From Bacteroidota bacterium (GTDB lineage Bacteria > Bacteroidota > Bacteroidia > AKYH767-A > OLB10), in the NCBI GenBank assembly GCA_016717325.1, contig JADKFV010000012.1, positions 92,165 through 156,164 of the forward strand: 64,000 bases of DNA, written 5' to 3'. Below, one piece after another: positions 18,314 to 26,038 of the stretch. Each line of letters starts with the position of its first letter. Within the stretch, counting starts at the first letter, position 1. A program made the position numbers and the translations under genes. The notes under the pieces are model-generated. The model saw only the letters and a program-made list of their open reading frames with translations. It made no database searches and was not told the DNA's origin.

Positions 18314-20149
18314 ATGAAAATCAACTCCTTGTATAAATATTTTGCAACAACAATTATATTGTGTGCATTAACTGTGAGTATATACGCTCAACAATTTAAT
18401 GCCACTATCAACAAAACCAATGCTGTGGTAGGCGAACAATTGCAAATCAGTTTTACTTTTAACGGGCAAGGCAAAAATTTTGGCCAACCCGATTTTAAAA
18501 ACTTTCAGGTGATTGCCGGTCCTTCACAAAGCAGCAACATGACAATCATTAATGGCAATATGACCTCATCACAATCGCTCACATATTGGATTGTACCGCA
18601 AAAAGAAGGCACATTTAAAATTGGCCCTGCCACCATTACCATAGACGGAAAACAAATTGCGAGCAATGTGATAACTGTATCTGTTGGAAAAGGTCAGCAA
18701 CAACAGGCACAAGGCAATCAGCGACAGCAACAACAGCAAAATGAAAGTGGCATTACATCGAAAAATGTTTTTATTAAAACTTCAATTGATAAGTCATCGC
18801 TCTATCGTGGTGAAGCAATGGTGGTTACATATAAATTGTATACCAATGTGAGCCTTGTAAACCTCATTCCTACCGAACAACCTTCGTTTAACGGTTTCTG
18901 GAACAATGATATAAAGTTACCTGCGCAGCCAAACTTTGTGCGCGAAACATACAACGGCACTGTATACAATGCTGCAGTTATTTATAAAGCCGTGTTGTTT
19001 CCGCAGCAATCGGGTTCCCTCACTATCGATCCGTATAAGGCTACCGTTATAGCGCGTGTACAGGTAAAACGCAATCGCAATCCCAATGATCCTTTCGATA
19101 TTTTTAACGACCCTTTCTTTGGCGGTGGCGCACAGGATGTTGAGTATAAAGTAACCGGTGAAAATATAAAAGTGAATGTAAAGGAATTGCCACCAAATGC
19201 ACCTGCATCATTCGATGGTGCTGTAGGGCGATTAAACTATGACGTAAAATTAGATAAACTGCAAACCAAAGCGAACGAGCCTCTTGCATTGAAAGTGAAA
19301 ATATCGGGACGTGGAAATTTACAATTAATAGATGCACCAAAAATAAATGTGCCGGCCGATATTGAAACGTACGATCCCAAAGTAGCCGATAACTATTCTA
19401 TTACCGAAGCCGGTACAAATGGAAGTAAAACATTTGAATACCTGCTCATTCCACGCAACGAGGGTGAATATATTATTGATGCCATTCCATTTTCTTACTT
19501 CGATTTAGAAACCCGTACCTACCGAACCAGCAATGCCGGGCCATTCAAAATTAAAGTGCTCAAGGGCGAAGGTGGTGCTGCAAGCATTTCGAACAGCACA
19601 GCAACCATTGCCAACAAAGCCGAAGTAGCAGTGCTAGGCCACGATGTACGTTTTATAAAAACAAACATGGGCGAAGTATTAAACATCAATCAATTATTTT
19701 ATGGATCATTAAAATATTATTTTTTGCTTTTATTTCCTTTTGCGCTTTCCATAGCTGCCATATTTTTGAAATCGCGCAATACAAAACTTAACAGTAATAT
19801 TACGATGGTAAAAAGTCGTGGTGCAAATAAAGTTGCCACTAAACGACTTGCACTTGCCGGTAAATTATTAACCCAAAATAAAAACAATGAAATGTATGAC
19901 GAAATTTATAAAGCTATTAATACTTATGTAAGCGATAAATTTGCCATACCAATTTCGGAATTAACACAAGACGAAATGGTATCTAAACTTACATTGCGCA
20001 AGGTAAATACAACAACAATCGAATCGCTCACCGGAGTATTGAGCCGTTGTGAAATGGCACGCTTTGCTTCGGGTGCTGCAGCCGATGCGCAAGTTGTTTT
20101 CAATGATGCTATGAATGTGATTACAAAAATTGAAAATGAAACTGTTTAA
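18314..20149 (+). CDS. batD: Aerotolerance protein BatD
   Basis: 611 residues: signal peptide (YFATTIILCALTVSIYAQ), several Ig-like beta domains typical of the BatD 'oxygen tolerance' family (FNATINKTNAVVGEQLQISF near the N-terminus), a Q-rich linker near 130-142, one transmembrane helix near residues 465-485 (FLLLFPFALSIAAIFL) and a helical cytoplasmic tail. It is probably the large periplasmic scaffold of the Bat complex. Its 3' end overlaps batE by 14 bp. Confidence 0.9.
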   Translation: MKINSLYKYFATTIILCALTVSIYAQQFNATINKTNAVVGEQLQISFTFNGQGKNFGQPDFKNFQVIAGPSQSSNMTIINGNMTSSQSLTYWIVPQKEGTFKIGPATITIDGKQIASNVITVSVGKGQQQQAQGNQRQQQQQNESGITSKNVFIKTSIDKSSLYRGEAMVVTYKLYTNVSLVNLIPTEQPSFNGFWNNDIKLPAQPNFVRETYNGTVYNAAVIYKAVLFPQQSGSLTIDPYKATVIARVQVKRNRNPNDPFDIFNDPFFGGGAQDVEYKVTGENIKVNVKELPPNAPASFDGAVGRLNYDVKLDKLQTKANEPLALKVKISGRGNLQLIDAPKINVPADIETYDPKVADNYSITEAGTNGSKTFEYLLIPRNEGEYIIDAIPFSYFDLETRTYRTSNAGPFKIKVLKGEGGAASISNSTATIANKAEVAVLGHDVRFIKTNMGEVLNINQLFYGSLKYYFLLLFPFALSIAAIFLKSRNTKLNSNITMVKSRGANKVATKRLALAGKLLTQNKNNEMYDEIYKAINTYVSDKFAIPISELTQDEMVSKLTLRKVNTTTIESLTGVLSRCEMARFASGAAADAQVVFNDAMNVITKIENETV

Positions 20150-20905
20150 TATAAAAAGAGTATTTATTTTTTTCCTGCTTGCTTTAGGGCTTGGCCATGA
20201 ATTAATGGCAGCAGAAACTAAATTGTTTGAGCAGGCCAATACTTTTTACAAAAATAAAAACTACAACAAGGCAATTGAACTGTATAAAAAAATAATTGCG
20301 AAGGATAATGCATCGGCAGCAGTGTATTTCAATCTTGGTAATGCTTATTACAAAACAAGCGAAACAGGGCTTGCAATTTTAAACTACGAACGAGCATTAA
20401 AATTACAACCCAACGATGATGATATAGAATACAATCTGAAACTTGCCAATATGCAAACAACAGATAAGATAGAACCGGTGCCCCAGGTTTTTTATCAGCG
20501 TTGGTGGACCAGTCTTATTACTGCAATTACACTTAGCAAACGCACATTGGTTTCAATAATTCTTGCCTGGTTATCGTGCATTTTTTTATTGCTTATTTAT
20601 TTATCCGCAACATGCAGTTCAAAAAAATAATGTTTGCATTGGCATTAATGCTTTTTGCAGGATTGTGTGTAAATGCTTTTTTGGCATCGCAACAATATCA
20701 GCAGGTAAATCAAAAACGTTTTGCAATTATCCTTGCCACAAACCCATACATAAAAAGCTCGCCCGATGAAAAAAGTGCCAGCTTGTTTATGCTGCACGAA
20801 GGCACAAAAGTAGAAGTGCTTGACGAACTTATTGGTTGGAAAAAAATACGCATAGCCAATGGCAATGTTGGCTGGATTGCTGCCGATGCACTCGAGCAAA
20901 TATAA
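20136..20905 (+). CDS. batE: Aerotolerance protein BatE, TPR and SH3 domains, frameshifted
   Basis: The ATG at 20136 encodes a signal peptide and a TPR domain (YNKAIELYKKIIA; AAVYFNLGNAYYK), then a hydrophobic helix (TLVSIILAWLSCIFLLLIYL). The frame ends at 20630 in a run of seven A (20621-20627). Adding one A continues into a second helix (IMFALALMLFAGLCVNAFLA) and a bacterial SH3-like domain (KSSPDEKSASLFMLHEGTKV, ending VGWIAADALEQI) to 20905. That is the normal BatE order: TPR, two helices, SH3. The break is probably a homopolymer error. Last gene of the operon. Confidence 0.83.
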
Positions 20906-21063
20906 TTTCACGCTTTCACTTTCATTGGCAATACCATAGCTGTTTATGTATTAAAGAGTTCCCATTTATCGTTTTGCAGCTTAATGGTCAGACAAGTATT
21001 TTTTTTTTGAAAACCTGCCGGCATCTGTTATAATATTTACTTTTGGCCAATAAAATTTTACAG

Positions 21064-21714
21064 ATGAAACTTCTTGCCCCTTCCATTCTTTCGGCCGATT
21101 TTGCTAACCTTGGCAAAGATGTGCTTATGTGCAACAACAGTCAATGCGATTGGCTTCACCTCGATGTAATGGATGGTGTGTTTGTGCCCAACATATCGTT
21201 TGGTTTGCCGGTGATAAAGGCCATAAAAAAACATGCCACTAAACCGCTCGATGTACATTTGATGATAGTAAACCCCGATCCATTTATCACGCATTTTAAA
21301 GATGCTGGTGCCGACAATCTTACAGTACATTACGAAGCTTGCACTCACCTTCACCGTACTGTAGATGGTATAAAAAAAGCTGGAATGAAAGCCGGAGTTG
21401 CCATCAATCCTCACACTCCTGTTCATTTGTTGCACGATATTATTGCCGATATCGATTTGGTATGTGTAATGAGTGTTAACCCGGGATTTGGAGGTCAAAA
21501 ATTTATTGAAAATACTTATTCGAAAATTGAAGCACTGGTACAACTTATTCAACAACGAAATTCCAAAGCACTTATAGAAATTGATGGTGGTGTGGATATG
21601 AATAACATTAAAAAATTATACACCACAGGTGCAAATGTATTAGTTGCAGGCAATGCTGTATTCTCTACCGAAAACCCAACTCAAACCATTGCTGCCATGA
21701 AAGGTATTGTGTAG
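21064..21714 (+). CDS. rpe: Ribulose-phosphate 3-epimerase
   Basis: 216 residues from the ATG at 21064 (MKLLAPSILSADFANLGKDV), the family start; the frame extends 7 codons further up. Conserved metal and acid residues are in WLHLDVMDGVFVPN, PLDVHLMI, VMSVNPGFGGQKF and EIDGGV. It is a TIM-barrel enzyme interconverting ribulose-5-phosphate and xylulose-5-phosphate in the pentose phosphate pathway. It lies 158 bp after batE on the same strand, with no evident functional link. Confidence 0.96.
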   Translation: MKLLAPSILSADFANLGKDVLMCNNSQCDWLHLDVMDGVFVPNISFGLPVIKAIKKHATKPLDVHLMIVNPDPFITHFKDAGADNLTVHYEACTHLHRTVDGIKKAGMKAGVAINPHTPVHLLHDIIADIDLVCVMSVNPGFGGQKFIENTYSKIEALVQLIQQRNSKALIEIDGGVDMNNIKKLYTTGANVLVAGNAVFSTENPTQTIAAMKGIV

Positions 21715-21838
21715 GTTATTGATTTACCGAACGCAGTAAGCGAATTATTTTTTCAAAAGTTTTTTTGGTCTTGTATTGAAAAAAAGTTTCATAAAAGAGA
21801 TTGAAAAAAGAAATAAATCCGCCAAAAGAAGTTATCAC

Positions 21839-22741
21839 TTACTTCAAAAAAACAGGTGCAAAAAAAGCACCTCGAAACTTTTCCTTCAAAATAATATTGC
21901 GCACTTTTTTCGATACAAGAATTGGTCGCGAGGCACTGCCTCCGCTTCCAAACCATTCATATGGTTTTACAAAATCGGGTTGCCCTTCGAATATATTTTT
22001 GTCAAAAGTCAAGGTACCTCTTTGTGGAAAGTTGTATTTCAATTGGCCACAATAATTTTTCGGGCTATCCACTTCTCCTCTTGATTCCGCATTGTTTTTC
22101 TCTTCCTCATTGTGCGGTTTATTGCAAATCTCAACCGTCAAACCATCAGGGATCAAGCCTGTACGAAGAACAGTATCAACATGCAATTGCTGTATCGATT
22201 CTATTGGCGTATGTGATTTGCTCACCACTGGGTGCGAAAATCGCATGCCTGTAACATTTGCATGGCGAAGAATATTTGCTGCAACATCACGCACAAACAT
22301 TTCATCGTATACCCAATGCAACCCTAAGAATTGATTCTTTCCCGGTTTTGGCTCTGCCTTTAAACGAAAAGGATTCTTTTGCCTTTTGCCTATCTCACAT
22401 TTAAAACAAATATTATCTATTGCATAAGTAGTTTCAAAAAATTTGCCTTCGGGCTGCGGATAACCTAACGGAGCAACGGTAAACCAAAACCACTCGGCCT
22501 TATCGAAATCTTCTGGAGAAAATTCTGTTGTTACCTGATGTAATAAATTGAAATGCTGATCCAGATTTTGCTTAAACGCAAAATTGGGTTCGTCTTCGTA
22601 CAAAAAAAATTCCAGGATATAACTTTTTAAATCTTCATTGTAAGTTTTCTCGGTAACATTTATTTTAATTTGATTCGTTTGCAAAATCTCCAATAGATTG
22701 ACATTGCGCTCAAAGGTTAAATATCTGTGTGCTATTCGCAT
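21839..22741 (-). CDS. Hypothetical protein, 300 residues
   Basis: Not recognised. It is a soluble, mixed alpha/beta-looking protein with no signal peptide or membrane helix. Features include a CFKC pair near residue 117, a WFWFTVAPLGYP aromatic block near 85-96, FSHPVVSKSHTPI near 170 and a glycine/serine stretch EWFGSGGSASRP near 264-275. Codon use is like that of its neighbours and the frame is intact over 300 codons, so it is probably a real gene. It is convergent with rpe. Confidence 0.65.
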   Translation of the reverse strand: MRIAHRYLTFERNVNLLEILQTNQIKINVTEKTYNEDLKSYILEFFLYEDEPNFAFKQNLDQHFNLLHQVTTEFSPEDFDKAEWFWFTVAPLGYPQPEGKFFETTYAIDNICFKCEIGKRQKNPFRLKAEPKPGKNQFLGLHWVYDEMFVRDVAANILRHANVTGMRFSHPVVSKSHTPIESIQQLHVDTVLRTGLIPDGLTVEICNKPHNEEEKNNAESRGEVDSPKNYCGQLKYNFPQRGTLTFDKNIFEGQPDFVKPYEWFGSGGSASRPILVSKKVRNIILKEKFRGAFFAPVFLK

Positions 22742-23103
22742 TCTTAAAATTTAATAACAAAGCTATAAAAAAAGGAAGCTTATGTTCAAATAAATTTATA
22801 ATTACCCGGTTAAGTTTTCAATGTAAATGTTTCAAAAAGCAATCGAATCAATCTTGAGAATCAGTAATACTGGCTGAATGTGCATGTTTGGTTGTATCTA
22901 TTGTCACCATGTTAAAACAGTATATATTTACTTCAGCATTGTTGCTGCCATTCATTTTCAATAGTTATAATGTTGTGATAATTATTACATTAAACCGATG
23001 TTTAATAAATTATTTATACATCAAGAAATCAAAAAAGCTACAATCATTCAGTGGCATCACAGTGTCGAAAATAGAATTAATATTTTTTGAATGGTCAATT
23101 ACA
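22742..23103. other. Gap without a supported gene
   Basis: AT-rich 360 bp. An 80-codon ORF (22888-23130) starts with a hydrophobic stretch but has no domain, overlaps the 3' end of the methyltransferase gene and has biased composition. No repeat or terminator with a clear T tract was seen. Confidence 0.4.
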
Positions 23104-23745
23104 TTATTTTATTTTTCGTGCGAGTACTAACAAATCAATAATCTTGGTTGCATCATTAGTTGGGTATGGTTGGTGTTGCATGTCGATAATTTCAAAATTG
23201 TTTTTCGTGAGTGCATCACACAAATAATCGGCCTGATGATAATGCATAAATATCTCATCGCCTGTACTGCCTTTTACATATTGCGACTTTTCATAATCGT
23301 CTTCCATGGTGCTGATAAAAAACACACCGCCATTTTGCAATAATACTCCGGCATCATCAATTAATTTTATTGCTTCGGGCTTTGATAGATATGGAAAACA
23401 AAAACCGCATATAATGGCATCATACTTTTTGGGAAGTAAATTAATAGCTCGGCAATCCATCACACGAAAATTTGCTTGTGGATTATTTTTCTTTGCGAGG
23501 TGAATCATATTTTGTGATAAATCGATTCCCAATATTTTCAAACTGGGTAGCTTATGTAATAAATACTTTGTGATGTTACCCGGCCCGCAGGCAATGTCAA
23601 GCACTTCGGCATTTGGCTTTACAATGTTATCACAAAACATATCGAATGCATGATGGTACAATTCTACATTCATAAATTTATCCTGATACAACAGAGCATT
23701 TTTATCGAAAACCTCCGCAGCTTGTTTTGATTTATCTTTAGGCAT
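23104..23745 (-). CDS. Class I SAM-dependent methyltransferase
   Basis: 213 residues with motif I VLDIACGPGN near 46-55, an acidic residue after strand 2 (LGIDLSQNMI) and motif-II-like YDAIICGFCFPYL. The N-terminus (KQAAEVFDKNALLYQDKFM) is typical of small UbiE/Methyltransf_25-like proteins. Substrate unknown. It is followed on the same strand by tspO, but the 136-bp gap and lack of overlap leave operon membership uncertain. Confidence 0.85.
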   Translation of the reverse strand: MPKDKSKQAAEVFDKNALLYQDKFMNVELYHHAFDMFCDNIVKPNAEVLDIACGPGNITKYLLHKLPSLKILGIDLSQNMIHLAKKNNPQANFRVMDCRAINLLPKKYDAIICGFCFPYLSKPEAIKLIDDAGVLLQNGGVFFISTMEDDYEKSQYVKGSTGDEIFMHYHQADYLCDALTKNNFEIIDMQHQPYPTNDATKIIDLLVLARKIK

Positions 23746-23881
23746 TGTAGAAAATATTTTAATATTATATTTCTCAACAAAGAAAAGAATAAATAAAATG
23801 GAAGGTAATTAATTGATTTCGGTAACGATTACAACAAAACATCGCAAAGATTAATTTGAAAATATAAGTGCAACGCGCAAA

Positions 23882-24355
23882 TTAATTAAGCCACCAGATA
23901 GCTGCATTTAGAATAGAAGCAAAAGTAACCCATAGCAAATAAGGTATTTGAAGTGCTGCAGCTGTTTTATTTATTTTCGAAAAAATAATAATCATTGTTA
24001 CAATGCTTAACCATATGCAAATAATTTCGACCAAGGCCCAACCCAAAAGCTGATACTTGAAAAATATAAAACTCCAGCAAAAATTTAAAAACAATTGCAC
24101 AAGAAATATTGCCACAGCATTTTTTCTGACTACACTTGCAGGTGCTTGCAAAACCATATAAAAAGAAATGCCCATCAAAATATATAATGCAGTCCATACC
24201 GGCCCGAACAAATAATTTGGTGGATTAAAGAAAGGTTTGTTCAAAGCCATAAACCAACCATTAATACCCGATGCTGTTGCCACACCTGATACTGCGCCCA
24301 CACACAATGTGAAAAGCACACATAACACCAGCGACAAAATATTTTTCGCTTTCAA
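23882..24355 (-). CDS. tspO: TspO/MBR family membrane protein
   Basis: 157 residues with five transmembrane helices and the family signature GWFMALNKPFFNPPNYLFGP, VWTALYILMG, and C-terminal PYLLWVTFASILNAAIWWLN. TspO proteins bind tetrapyrroles and cholesterol-like ligands and take part in stress or porphyrin homeostasis. The start is a TTG 10 nt after the stop of the upstream SRPBCC gene; no in-frame ATG gives the complete first helix. Close packing with the SRPBCC and SDR genes suggests one transcript. Confidence 0.9.
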   Translation of the reverse strand: MKAKNILSLVLCVLFTLCVGAVSGVATASGINGWFMALNKPFFNPPNYLFGPVWTALYILMGISFYMVLQAPASVVRKNAVAIFLVQLFLNFCWSFIFFKYQLLGWALVEIICIWLSIVTMIIIFSKINKTAAALQIPYLLWVTFASILNAAIWWLN

Positions 24356-24365
24356 TTTCAGGTTT

Positions 24366-24839
24366 TTACTTTGTAATAAATTTTCCGAATTTTTTTTCTA
24401 CTGCAATGGTCCGAAAATCGAAAATTTGTTGCAACTGTTTTTTAATGAAAAGAGTATTTGCTATTGCACCCATAAAACCTAATGGTGGCTGATAAGTAAC
24501 AATATCTGTCATAAGCACTCCCCCTTCGATGGCTACAATTTTATGTTGGTGATGCCACAATGTGTAAGGCCCAATTCGTTGTTCGTCAACAAAATACTCA
24601 TGCTCTTTTACCTGCGTTATTTCTGTCATCCAATCTAATTTTATTCCTAACAAAGGGCTCACTTTATAAGTGATAATCATACCGGGATACATTTTTTCTG
24701 CACCGGTATTGCTTGTAACAATAAAGCCCATGTGAGGTGGTGTAATTTCTTTGAGGTTTACAGGAGATGAAATAAAATCCCATATCATCGCAATGGATGC
24801 AGGAATTTTTTGTGTTTTTTCTAATTGATAAAATGCCAT
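24366..24839 (-). CDS. SRPBCC family ligand-binding protein
   Basis: 157 residues with the START/Bet v1-like pattern: QLEKTQKIPASIAMIWDFIS, EITPPHMGF, PGMIITYKVSPLLGI and a C-terminal amphipathic helix (LFIKKQLQQIFDF). These cupped folds bind hydrophobic ligands; similar proteins are annotated as polyketide-cyclase-like. It lies 10 bp downstream of the SDR gene and 10 bp upstream of tspO, so the three genes probably form an operon, which suggests lipid- or isoprenoid-related chemistry (inference). Confidence 0.83.
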   Translation of the reverse strand: MAFYQLEKTQKIPASIAMIWDFISSPVNLKEITPPHMGFIVTSNTGAEKMYPGMIITYKVSPLLGIKLDWMTEITQVKEHEYFVDEQRIGPYTLWHHQHKIVAIEGGVLMTDIVTYQPPLGFMGAIANTLFIKKQLQQIFDFRTIAVEKKFGKFITK

Positions 24840-24849
24840 ATAAGATAAA

Positions 24850-25545
24850 TTATTTTATTGTTGACATACCACCATCCACATGAAAAATTTGACCTGTAAT
24901 CCACGATGCCTTTTCCGACAGTAAAAATTCGGCCATGTTTGCAATGTCTGTTGCTGTGCCAATTTTTTTTAACGGATGTCGCAAAGCATTTGCTTCACGC
25001 TTTTGTTCGCTGTTTAATAATGCCGCTGCCAGGGGAGTATCGGTAAGTGATGGTGCAATACAATTTACTCTTATAAGCGGTGCATACTCGGCAGCCAATG
25101 CTTTGGTTAAGCCTTCGATGGCGCCTTTCGATGCTGCAACCTGCGAATGGAAAGCAAGACCCGATTGCACAGCAACTGTCGAAAATAAAACTATAGAGGC
25201 ATTTTCCGATTTTTTTAACTTTGGTAATACTGTTTGCAAAACTTTTATTGCTCCTATCACCTGCAATTTGTAATCGGTTACAAAATCATCCGGTTTAATT
25301 CTTTCGAAGGGCCGTAAATTTATACTTCCGGGACAGTATACAACCCCCGTTATATGTTCGGGCAAAAAATCCATTACCAAATTTTCGTCCAACACATTGA
25401 GGTAATTATACTGCAAGGAATTTTGTTCGGAGTGTGTTTCATTCTTACAATATGTTCCATACACCTGATGCCCTGAGGTTGATAATTGTTGGGCTACCTT
25501 TTTGCCTATGCCCGATGATGCTCCTATTACTATATAGTTCGACAT
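24850..25545 (-). CDS. Short-chain dehydrogenase-like protein lacking the catalytic tyrosine
   Basis: 231 residues with the Rossmann motif GASSGIGKKV near residues 7-16, a VVYCPGSINLRP block (NNAG equivalent) and SIVLFSTVAVQSG. The active-site helix reads FHSQVAASKGAIEGL: the lysine is present, but the position of the YxxxK tyrosine is valine. The C-terminus SWITGQIFHVDGGMSTIK is standard. It may be a non-catalytic or altered SDR; a subgroup of SDRs with this HSQVAASKGA-type helix is known. First gene of a probable operon with SRPBCC and tspO. Confidence 0.87.
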   Translation of the reverse strand: MSNYIVIGASSGIGKKVAQQLSTSGHQVYGTYCKNETHSEQNSLQYNYLNVLDENLVMDFLPEHITGVVYCPGSINLRPFERIKPDDFVTDYKLQVIGAIKVLQTVLPKLKKSENASIVLFSTVAVQSGLAFHSQVAASKGAIEGLTKALAAEYAPLIRVNCIAPSLTDTPLAAALLNSEQKREANALRHPLKKIGTATDIANMAEFLLSEKASWITGQIFHVDGGMSTIK

Positions 25546-26038
25546 AAAATTGATTTAACTTTTCAATGCAAGCACAAACAACAAATGCTGTGTTTAGTTT
25601 GAAAATGCATTTATACAATTTTAAAAAGTATTTGAATGATGAGTTCGCAACAGAGGAATACAAAAAAAGGCTTGCTCATATTTTCGGAATTTTTTAAAAC
25701 AAAGTTTACTTTTTGGATAGTGCTCATACATTATATTTAATGCAATTGCTTCATATATAATGAGTAGTTAGATTTTCGAAAGAAAATATAATGTACTCTT
25801 ATTAATGCAGAACAACCTCAATAGCTTGCTTTTCAAAGCATAATTTGTTTCGTTATAACAATGAGTTTTTGATAGATCACGTACAGAGAGTTTCTATTTT
25901 CAAGCATAGTTTAAAAAATTGCGTCTTGAGAAATCACAAAGTTGAACAAAACTTTTTGTTTAATATTTTTTACTATTAGTTAAACAATATCATTTTGTGC
26001 TTGTTGTGATTGTATTCTAAAACAAAAAAATTAAAAAA
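25546..26038. repeat. Gap with second copy of the dispersed ~95-bp element
   Basis: The element at 25768-25860 resembles that at 11744-11840, in the same orientation relative to the downstream gene. Shared words include TTAGATTTT, GAAAATATAA, TAATGC, GAACAAC and TTGTTTCG. The rest is AT-rich leader for the DUF4397 gene; no clean TTTG-N19-TAnnTTTG promoter was found. Confidence 0.45.

Noticed and set aside
17685..18324. Minus-strand leucine/phenylalanine-rich ORFs opposite batC
   Set aside because: They arise from the CAG/CAA-rich codons of the BatC glutamine tract.
22888..23130. 80-codon ORF with a hydrophobic N-terminus
   Set aside because: It overlaps the methyltransferase gene's end, has no recognisable domain, and composition reflects AT-rich DNA.
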